Source: Acidobacteriota bacterium (GTDB lineage: Bacteria > Acidobacteriota > Blastocatellia > Pyrinomonadales > Pyrinomonadaceae). From it: DNA of 64,000 nt. The position numbers were made by a program, and so were the translations under genes. The stretch's first letter is position 1. The number at the start of each line of letters is the position of its first letter. The stretch spans positions 2,738,001 through 2,802,000 of the forward strand of contig CP065003.1 in NCBI GenBank assembly GCA_016700175.1. The letters run 5' to 3'. Shown piece after piece: positions 57,113 through 64,000 of the stretch. Below the pieces are notes generated by a model. The model was not told the DNA's origin. It was given only the letters and a program-made list of their open reading frames with translations, and did not search any database.

Positions 57113-60100
57113 CTACTGAACTCCTAGTTCATCCCATCTTTTTTGCGAAATTGAATTTATCTTATTCAACAAAGGCCCGCCGTTCTTTGACAATCCGAAC
57201 CGATTGATTTGCGTTTGTTCCCAAACACGCGCATCGAGCTTTGACCCGAACCGTGCACCCTTCACTTCCCTATATATCAGAAGTTCTCTGCCAGTACCTT
57301 CGGCATTCAGATGTTCTCCAAATCTAATTAGTGGGTTTCGGCTCGTTATTCCTACATACGCCTCGGAACCGTCCGCAGCATAACCAAAATATCCAACATA
57401 TTTTGCGTTGGAGGCAGTTCGGGCCGTCGACGCAATCCCTAACGATGTTAGACTGCCTGATTTCGAGAGAAGGCCACCCACTCCACCTAGTGCAATTGGA
57501 AGCCCAACTTCTCCTGCGGTAGAGTAGTTACACTCTATCTGTCCACTACACCCAAACTTCTCGAAAGCATTCGGATTCGAGTAAGTACCTGAGATGGAAA
57601 GCTTGCTGAAATTTACCGACTCGATATTAAAGTTACCTGTCGTAACGAATGCACCAAAATTGTAAGTGCTAATGGCAGCATTTCCGAATCCTTTCAGTAA
57701 GCCCCGACCTGCGTCATAAAACGGATTCGTGCGAAACGCGCGCAACATTTGTTGAGTATCCGTTACATAAGGAACGCTGCTTTCCCCCCCGTCTATTGCT
57801 TCAGTCCATCCCGACGACGTGTAGAATGTAGGAAGATTCCCTTGATCCCTGTTTATCCCGAACTGGTTATTCGCTGCATCCCACGGCATCAATTGGTGCC
57901 AATCGCCTCCGTCATTCTCCGGAACGTTGCTGTACCAATAGCCGCTCTGAGTTCGCTTGTAATAAACATCTCCTTCGTACTCGGTAGGGCATGGCCTCGG
58001 CTCACAGAGTCCATTCGGATCGGTCCTGTCAATTGGGTTGTTACGAACGTAACCATACCGATTAAACGTTTGGGGCAAGGCTGATTTTCCGGAAGCTAAA
58101 AGAGGATCGACTGCCGTAAACCTACCGTGCTGGCTGTTGTACATTCGCGCTTCCGCGAAATCCAGTCCCGTCTCGTCGTCTTTGAGATAGCCAGTGAAAT
58201 GCTGCCTTACATCGTCTCCGACGTAACCTAAGGTGTTCTTGCGGTAATTCACATCATCCGGAAGTTCTTCCCCAAAGGGCATAAAGTCCCGGCGTGAGAC
58301 CACACTTCCGTTCTCATCGGTCAGGAGTCGGACGCTTCCTAGTGCGTCAGTCGAAGTATATTTGGATTTCGGGTTCTGAGGTGCACCCAATGTGGAATAC
58401 TCAGCGACTAGTTTGCTGCCTGAATAGACAAAGGTGACTTCTTCCGCCAGGCTGCCGCCCGAGTAGGCCTTTTTCTTGATCCTACGTCCATCGCCGTCAT
58501 AGAAGTATTCCCCGATCTTCGTAGAGGTGCCGGCGACTTTTACTACCGTCTGTTTGTTGTCTCCGTTGAAAGTGATGTCCCGGGAACCGCCTGAAGTTAC
58601 ATCAGTTACAATATTTCCGGCCTGATCATATTGGTATCCTTGGCCGGAGCTGAACCTATTTGTTGCTGCATTGACAGAAGGATGGGTTACGTTGTTGAGC
58701 GCCAGCTGGGTGCCGTTTAGGTTTTGCGAAAAGTTTGTTCGATTTCCGTACCGATCATAACCAAACGTCTGAATCCAATTCGGAGGCTCGCCCGTTACCA
58801 ACTCCTTTGCTTCCGTAATTCGATATAGAGAATCGTATTTGTAGGTTTGGACAAACGGATTTGCCTGACCCTCAAAAGCAATGCTCTGCGAGACCGGTGT
58901 TCCGGTGTTAGCGTCACCTCCGGCAGCCAGCGATTCCTTGTAGTCGTAATTTATCTTCCAGCGGTTGAGATTCTCGACACCCAGGCCGACACCCATCTCG
59001 GTTACCTGAAGTCGTTCGTTGAACGACGCCTTCTCCCACAGTCCGTTCCCGAGCCTCAGTCGCTCGATCCTTCCGTCCGGAGCGTACCCGAATCCGCTTG
59101 CCCAGGTTCGATCGATCGAACTCGCGTCAGGCTGTCCGTAGACCCGGGAGACATTTCCATCGGTGTCAAAATCGTGTTTTACCTTTCTGCCCGAAGGATA
59201 CTCTTCCTCGATAAGGGCTCCCGAGAGGTTGTAAGTGTATTTCGTGGCGTAGGTCGTCCCGTCCGTGATCTGCTGATACTCGGTCGGACGGCCCCATTGA
59301 TCGAACTGGCTGAACTTGCTTGAAGAAACGGAATTGCTCGTCTCAATGAGGGCGCCCTTGCTGTAAGCAATACTTCCGTTGATCAGATCGTAGCTGTAAT
59401 TCACTTCTGGAGCCGCATTGTTCTCGTACGTCCTCTTCAGAATCCTGTCAGCGTTGTCGTAAGTGTAAGTGATCGTTATGTCGTTCGCGTCGGTCGAAGA
59501 GACGAGATTGCCCATCACGTCATACTGGAACCCGGCGGTCCACTGGCTATTTCCAGTCACAGGGTCAGTCTTGTTGAGGTTTGAGTTCACCTCCTGTTCA
59601 GGCTGGCGAACCCGGATCAGACGGCCGAGTGAATCGTAAAGGAAGTACCGTTTTTGAACGCCTTGCGTGACCTCCACCAATTCTCCCTTAACGTTGTACT
59701 TGTAAGAGGTCGCCTGATGAGGGGAACCAACCGTACCGAGATCCGCTTCAATGCTTCCACCAAAGCTCGTTGGCTCATCGACACGTATGAGCTGCCCAAG
59801 AGAGTTTGTGACCGATCGCGACTTTCTCCCTGAAGCATCGGTTGCGACGGTCGATGTACCCACGATACCTGCAGTGTTGACGATCCCGTAAGTTCGTGTT
59901 CCCGCACTCTCGCCCGGAGTTGTGTCCGGGTCTGCGACCGGGGAATAGACAGTGGCTACCCGCCCGGCAGCATCGTAGTCAGTCCGGGTCCAGAGAACCG
60001 TCTCAAGAGGCGACCCACCCGAATCGACACGGTATGGATTGGAGGAGTCGGTGGTCCTTCCGTGAAAGTCGAATTTTGATTCCGTGATAACGTCGCCTTT

Positions 60101-63076
60101 TGAATCCAGCGTCCTGGTCTTCACGTTTCTCCCGAAGCTGTCAAAATAGGCTATCGATTCCTTCCAGGTGTTTGTATCGAACTGCGCCCGCGTTTTGACC
60201 CAAAGCTCGCCGATGGTGTCGCTGTAGACCGTTTCCGCTCGCGCGCCGTTTGGAGCCTGGACAGCAGTCAGTCGGAGCAACGTGTCGTTGTACTCGTACA
60301 ACGTTGTAAGGTCATCACTCTCGGTCGTCAAATCCCTTCGATCTTTGGTAGCTAGTTTCAGACCGGTCGTCAGGTCGTAGGTTGCCTCAGCCTCAAACTT
60401 CTGGTTGGTTCCTGTAGTTCCGTTGCCTGGTGCCGGAGCTATCGATTTCACCGGATATGCAAACTTGTAAACAGAATTAAAGATGCTCTCCGAGACGCGA
60501 CCTAGGTGATCTTTTGTCCTGACCGAATTACCAAATTGGTCGTACTGGACATGGGATTCGATCCAGGTGTCGTTGTCGTCGTCCCAAAGCCTGGTTGTAG
60601 ATGGTCGGCCTTTTCGAGAATTTGTGTTCTCTTCCCAGCAAATGACACCCCCACCGCAGTCAAGCGTAGATCCCTCACCCCAGTCTTCTTCCCCAGAGAA
60701 GGCGTTTGAATTGGACGCGGGTAAAATGTTGTCGTAGATCGTTTCGGTTTTGGCCAAAACGACTGACTCGTTATTGGGATCAAGCACTCTTGAAGCCGTA
60801 GGAAGCCCGGTCAGGCCGGCAGCGAGATAAAGAGAGTCATATAAGTAATCTGTTTCCGACACCGAGGCCTTGTCTGCAGACGAGAACCATCCGTTAATAG
60901 TGCCCCAACCCAAGGATTCTTCATCCACAGATGAAGCTGATTGAGCTACGTATTCATAGGACTCATTCTTTTTAGGATTGAGGTGTGAAAAGAACTCGGG
61001 GTTCGAGCTCCCGTTCTCGTCGTATGTTGTTCTTGATAAAGTCGCAAGAGCCCACTGTTGGGGTATCTGATCGGGTTCAAACGAGATTCTCGCGGTACTC
61101 TTGATCCGTGCATCGCGTTTCGCGTTTGTTTCGCCTCCAGTCCCAGGTCCTTTGGTTATCCATTCATTAAAGGTCCGTGATCGTATATTTCCTGATTCGT
61201 CATAGCTCCGCGTTTCCTTTTCCATGCCCGCAAGCGGATTGTTAAAACCAAAAGCCTCGTCGTCGACGGGAGCAATAAGAGATCTGATTGAAACCGCTCC
61301 CCAGCTATTCGGGTCGTCGGCCCGGGAACTGGTCGTGGTTACTTCATAAGTTGAGTTGCCGCCTGCGGAATAACTGAATGCGATCTCGTATTTGGTCCTG
61401 CTCTGAAGCGCCCCGGTCTCGTCATACACTCTGCGTTCAGTTACGCCCCTGTTGGACTGGCTATACGCCGTTCCGACAGGTTGACCTACCGACTCAACAT
61501 ACCCATAGTCGAATTCCTCATAACTTCCGGAAGGATAGACGATCGTCGAAATCTCTCCGTAGAGATTGTATTTGAATTCATAAAACTTCCCGTTCGGAAG
61601 ATCTAGCCTGTTAAGGACGATGGGATTGAATCGAACCGGATAAGGTTGAGCGTTTGGTAACGGTTCACCCTGTTCGTCACGATCCACCGTGAAATCATTG
61701 CAGACTCTGTTGCCGGAGTCGTGCAAGTTAAACAGGACTTCACCGTTGTATTGCGAGGACAGGTCTGTAGAAACATTACCCTCGCAAAAATATTTTGCCG
61801 CGAAATGTAGATTTGGATATTGCTGACTCGCATCCTGATATCGTTCATCAAGCGCAGATTCTCCTCCTCCGCACTGTGGGTCCGAATCAGTTTCACAGCC
61901 TAGAGGTCTTAGATGGGACCATGTTAGCTCGTAATCAAGAGAAGACCCGTTCTTACCAGGCAGTTCTACTTCCTCTTTTCCAGAAACTTGAGTCTGAGCG
62001 AATTCATTGTAGGGAACGGGATCGAGTATTTCCCTTCCCATCGTGTCGGTCCACTTCCGCTCCGTAATCCCGTTGTTCGTACTATTGGAAAAACTAAGCT
62101 TGTTGCCGTTAATATCCGTAAACTCATTCGCGTAGATTCCCTGACCGGCTGTTTGCGTATTCGGAAAACCGTATTTGCTTCCATCCGGCAGTATCAAGGT
62201 ACTACCGTTGGCGTCGCGGACGAGACGCATTCCAGAGCCGTCCGTTGAAAGGAACGTGCCTGTTAGATCCATCACGCACCCAGTCTGGCTGTTGCCGCAC
62301 TGGTGCTTTGCATCGTCCTGCCGGAACTCGTGAGTAGAGCCATCCGCCATCGCGACGTAAAGCCGTTTGATGTAGTAAAGGGGAATAGCAGGAGGCTCTG
62401 ACGGGTAAGTAGGTTCGGGCCCTCCAGTTGGGATGTCGCACCAATCTGTCACATGGCTGACGCAGTACCAAACGTAGAACGTTTCCCCGCCCGTAGTTGT
62501 TCCTTGATAAACATTGTAGTGAGAACATCGAGTACCACAGGGGGCCATTAGATTGTTCGCGAATCCACTACCAGATTCCGCCCAGGCCTCATTCAGCCCC
62601 ACGTCATCAATTATGTTCGGATTGAACAGCTGACCGAATTGATCATAGACTTTGACGTCCATATCAATTCTCGGCGGCTGAAGCTGACTGGTCCACCCTG
62701 CAGCAGTTCTCTCCCCGAACAAAGGACTAAGATCGTTCACGTAGCGGGGAGTTGACAGCTGCCAGTACCACCACTGCATTCTTGTGTCCATTCGCCAAAC
62801 TTTTGACGAATAGCTCATGCCTACCGGCAGGCTGTTGCCGCCTCTCCCGGGATAGGTCATTAGCGGGAGAGAAAACTCCATAGCGAGAGTAGAAGGATTT
62901 ACACGAGCAATGCTCTTGAGGTTTTGGTCTGCCTTGTTCTCGGTATCCTTATTAACTTGTGACGAACTACCTGTCACCTGTCCAAGACTCGATATGGCAA
63001 GGGCCATCAGCACTACCAACAAGAATGCACTTGATTTCGCAAAAGACACGCTTCGGTTATTATCTGCAACCATCAT
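57113..63076 (-). CDS. Rhs/YD-repeat polymorphic toxin with C-terminal GIY-YIG-like nuclease
   Basis: This 1987-residue protein starts with a signal-like region (SSAFLLVVLMALAISSLGQVTG). A long beta-rich region holds YD repeats (for example LYEYNDTLLRLTAVQAPNGAR, YSYDLINGS, YKYNVKGELVEV, YDSLGRLIRV), then the Rhs core motif near 1700-1750 (DDETGLDFAEARMYNSQHGRFTAVDPL, FNRYGYVRNNPIDRTDPNG). The last ~95 residues, KYVGYFGYAADGSEAYVGITSRNPLIRFGEHL then RVWEQTQINRFG, are a GIY-YIG nuclease-like domain. The shell should enclose and deliver a nuclease that cuts DNA in a rival. The putative immunity gene follows at once. Confidence 0.88.
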   Translation of the reverse strand: MMVADNNRSVSFAKSSAFLLVVLMALAISSLGQVTGSSSQVNKDTENKADQNLKSIARVNPSTLAMEFSLPLMTYPGRGGNSLPVGMSYSSKVWRMDTRMQWWYWQLSTPRYVNDLSPLFGERTAAGWTSQLQPPRIDMDVKVYDQFGQLFNPNIIDDVGLNEAWAESGSGFANNLMAPCGTRCSHYNVYQGTTTGGETFYVWYCVSHVTDWCDIPTGGPEPTYPSEPPAIPLYYIKRLYVAMADGSTHEFRQDDAKHQCGNSQTGCVMDLTGTFLSTDGSGMRLVRDANGSTLILPDGSKYGFPNTQTAGQGIYANEFTDINGNKLSFSNSTNNGITERKWTDTMGREILDPVPYNEFAQTQVSGKEEVELPGKNGSSLDYELTWSHLRPLGCETDSDPQCGGGESALDERYQDASQQYPNLHFAAKYFCEGNVSTDLSSQYNGEVLFNLHDSGNRVCNDFTVDRDEQGEPLPNAQPYPVRFNPIVLNRLDLPNGKFYEFKYNLYGEISTIVYPSGSYEEFDYGYVESVGQPVGTAYSQSNRGVTERRVYDETGALQSRTKYEIAFSYSAGGNSTYEVTTTSSRADDPNSWGAVSIRSLIAPVDDEAFGFNNPLAGMEKETRSYDESGNIRSRTFNEWITKGPGTGGETNAKRDARIKSTARISFEPDQIPQQWALATLSRTTYDENGSSNPEFFSHLNPKKNESYEYVAQSASSVDEESLGWGTINGWFSSADKASVSETDYLYDSLYLAAGLTGLPTASRVLDPNNESVVLAKTETIYDNILPASNSNAFSGEEDWGEGSTLDCGGGVICWEENTNSRKGRPSTTRLWDDDNDTWIESHVQYDQFGNSVRTKDHLGRVSESIFNSVYKFAYPVKSIAPAPGNGTTGTNQKFEAEATYDLTTGLKLATKDRRDLTTESDDLTTLYEYNDTLLRLTAVQAPNGARAETVYSDTIGELWVKTRAQFDTNTWKESIAYFDSFGRNVKTRTLDSKGDVITESKFDFHGRTTDSSNPYRVDSGGSPLETVLWTRTDYDAAGRVATVYSPVADPDTTPGESAGTRTYGIVNTAGIVGTSTVATDASGRKSRSVTNSLGQLIRVDEPTSFGGSIEADLGTVGSPHQATSYKYNVKGELVEVTQGVQKRYFLYDSLGRLIRVRQPEQEVNSNLNKTDPVTGNSQWTAGFQYDVMGNLVSSTDANDITITYTYDNADRILKRTYENNAAPEVNYSYDLINGSIAYSKGALIETSNSVSSSKFSQFDQWGRPTEYQQITDGTTYATKYTYNLSGALIEEEYPSGRKVKHDFDTDGNVSRVYGQPDASSIDRTWASGFGYAPDGRIERLRLGNGLWEKASFNERLQVTEMGVGLGVENLNRWKINYDYKESLAAGGDANTGTPVSQSIAFEGQANPFVQTYKYDSLYRITEAKELVTGEPPNWIQTFGYDRYGNRTNFSQNLNGTQLALNNVTHPSVNAATNRFSSGQGYQYDQAGNIVTDVTSGGSRDITFNGDNKQTVVKVAGTSTKIGEYFYDGDGRRIKKKAYSGGSLAEEVTFVYSGSKLVAEYSTLGAPQNPKSKYTSTDALGSVRLLTDENGSVVSRRDFMPFGEELPDDVNYRKNTLGYVGDDVRQHFTGYLKDDETGLDFAEARMYNSQHGRFTAVDPLLASGKSALPQTFNRYGYVRNNPIDRTDPNGLCEPRPCPTEYEGDVYYKRTQSGYWYSNVPENDGGDWHQLMPWDAANNQFGINRDQGNLPTFYTSSGWTEAIDGGESSVPYVTDTQQMLRAFRTNPFYDAGRGLLKGFGNAAISTYNFGAFVTTGNFNIESVNFSKLSISGTYSNPNAFEKFGCSGQIECNYSTAGEVGLPIALGGVGGLLSKSGSLTSLGIASTARTASNAKYVGYFGYAADGSEAYVGITSRNPLIRFGEHLNAEGTGRELLIYREVKGARFGSKLDARVWEQTQINRFGLSKNGGPLLNKINSISQKRWDELGVQ

Positions 63077-63156
63077 CTTCTCCCTACTCTGCTTCCCACA
63101 CCGCTAATTGCGATCGCACGATTGGCGATCACGACCTGGCTAAAACCATCCACAAA

Positions 63157-64000
63157 CTAACGCCGGTAGAATGCGGGGACAGGAATGTCGAGGGACTGTC
63201 CCCATTGAACTGTCGTCGTGCTTAGATCGGAGCTGTTCCTGACGTACCAGACGCCGTTTGAATCTCGCCATACCGCGATATCGACGATTCCGTCGCCGTC
63301 GTAATCGTTTTGCACCGCCTTGTCAGAAGACTGCTGCCAAGACACTACTTCAGCCTGCCCATCCGAGCTCCGGACAATGATCCAGTCCGAACCATTGCGA
63401 ATGGCGTGGTCCGCTCTGCCGTCTCCGTCATAGTCTGCAGAGACCGGTTCGCTGCTTGAGACACCGAACTGCAGGCTAACGAGTGAGGAGTTGCCGCTGT
63501 TGATCGAATAGAAGGTCTGGTTGCTATTGCGCCAAACAGCAAGATCCGCTTTGCCATCCCCGTCGAAGTCTTTCGGATCGGGTTTGTCTCCGCTAACTCC
63601 CATCTGCGCATAGACGACGCTCACGGTCGAGCTTTCGATGATGTACCAGTAACCGTTCGAAGGTCTGAAGACGGCAATATCTGACTTCCCGTCGCCATCG
63701 AAATCAGCCTGGGTGGGAATGTCACCACTTGCTCCGAACGACACCACTTGAGATGTGTTGTCAGAACTTCGAAAGATCCACCATTGGTAGCTCGACGTGC
63801 TGTAGATACAGAAATCCGTCTTACCGTCTCCGTCGTAGTCGCCGGGTACAGGCTTGTCGGTGGAAGAGCCCCATTGAGCGGCGACATGCTGCGTGCCGGG
63901 ACCAGCCATCACCCACCAAACACCGGTACTAGGTCGCCAGATCGCGTAATCGGTCGGAGGAGACGCTTCTGACCCGTAGTCGTCAACCAGTAGTAGCTGA
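63157..64000 (-). CDS. FG-GAP/VCBS repeat protein, partial (right edge)
   Basis: The frame is open to the right edge, so the N-terminus is missing. It is built of tandem FG-GAP/VCBS-type repeats, each with a Ca2+-loop DYDGDGKTDF / DFDGDGKSDIAVF / DYDGDGIVDIAVW and a W-[YW]-[YFI] strand (RPSNGYWYIIES, NSNQTFYSIN, RNGSDWIIVRSS). At least five repeats are visible. These form beta-propeller surface or secreted proteins. It ends 80 bases before the Rhs start on the same strand, so it may be co-transcribed with the Rhs toxin or simply neighbour it. Confidence 0.85.
   Translation of the reverse strand, partial: QLLLVDDYGSEASPPTDYAIWRPSTGVWWVMAGPGTQHVAAQWGSSTDKPVPGDYDGDGKTDFCIYSTSSYQWWIFRSSDNTSQVVSFGASGDIPTQADFDGDGKSDIAVFRPSNGYWYIIESSTVSVVYAQMGVSGDKPDPKDFDGDGKADLAVWRNSNQTFYSINSGNSSLVSLQFGVSSSEPVSADYDGDGRADHAIRNGSDWIIVRSSDGQAEVVSWQQSSDKAVQNDYDGDGIVDIAVWRDSNGVWYVRNSSDLSTTTVQWGQSLDIPVPAFYRR

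Overview
The window looks like a chromosomal segment of an Acidobacteriota, most likely class Blastocatellia (Pyrinomonadaceae-like). This is inferred from several things: a GC-rich backbone with many short GC-rich dispersed repeats, a tmRNA tag ending ANQELALAA, zinc-finger proteins next to carbohydrate genes, ECF sigma factors paired with STAS proteins, and large Rhs and FG-GAP surface proteins. No rRNA or other strong taxonomic marker is present, so the assignment is tentative.

The left part (1-36.7 kb) is a conventional GC-rich backbone. It opens with the tail of a UbiB/ABC1 kinase gene, followed by a CBM9-like secreted protein, a CrtZ-like hydroxylase, secreted or cysteine-rich unknowns, the peroxiredoxin Bcp, a DUF481 outer-membrane protein, a C39-like peptidase and the ssrA tmRNA. 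Between 6.2 and 10.9 kb several intergenic regions carry copies of a GC-rich dispersed repeat. Genes there include two secreted unknowns, a Fic protein with a putative operator array, a TPR protein and a Na+/Ca2+ exchanger.

From 12.5 to 28.5 kb lies a mostly leftward sugar and redox neighbourhood. It holds a glucose dehydrogenase-like enzyme, mannose-1-phosphate guanylyltransferase, a CPBP protease, a GH63-like glucosidase, a VOC protein, a GMC oxidoreductase, an aquaporin, a subtilase fused to a glycogen-binding-like domain, a glycogen debranching-type glucosidase flanked by two related zinc-finger proteins, and a type II NADH dehydrogenase on the opposite strand.

At 28.5-36.4 kb is a regulatory block: two ECF sigma factors, a STAS protein and a 1981-residue sigma-54 activator (degenerate kinase, AAA ATPase, helical region, two GAF domains, AAA+ and Fis HTH). 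The STAS-ECF pair has a near-consensus sigma-54 promoter with two identical palindromes upstream, so a cascade from the giant activator to sigma-54, STAS and ECF sigma can be read from the DNA.

A tRNA-Ala(CGC) at 36.66 kb marks the start of an AT-richer accessory island reaching at least 56.6 kb. It begins with a tyrosine integrase translationally coupled to a VirD4/HerA-like ATPase that ends in an excisionase-type HTH. Then come IS3 remnants, a DUF488 pair, a degenerate tRNA-like sequence, a ParDE-like toxin-antitoxin, a PD-(D/E)XK protein, a GYF/TPR gene broken by in-frame stops, a wrecked IS3 element and an unusual ubiquitin-like operon. That operon encodes a Ubl without a terminal GG, an E2-like protein without cysteine, a JAB-E1 fusion without an evident catalytic cysteine and a duplicated zinc-ribbon protein. 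It sits beside an XRE regulator, a small charged protein and a papain-like peptidase, and a serine recombinase follows.

The right end (56.6-64 kb) is an Rhs polymorphic toxin with a GIY-YIG-like tip, a probable immunity gene just downstream and a partial FG-GAP repeat protein just upstream.
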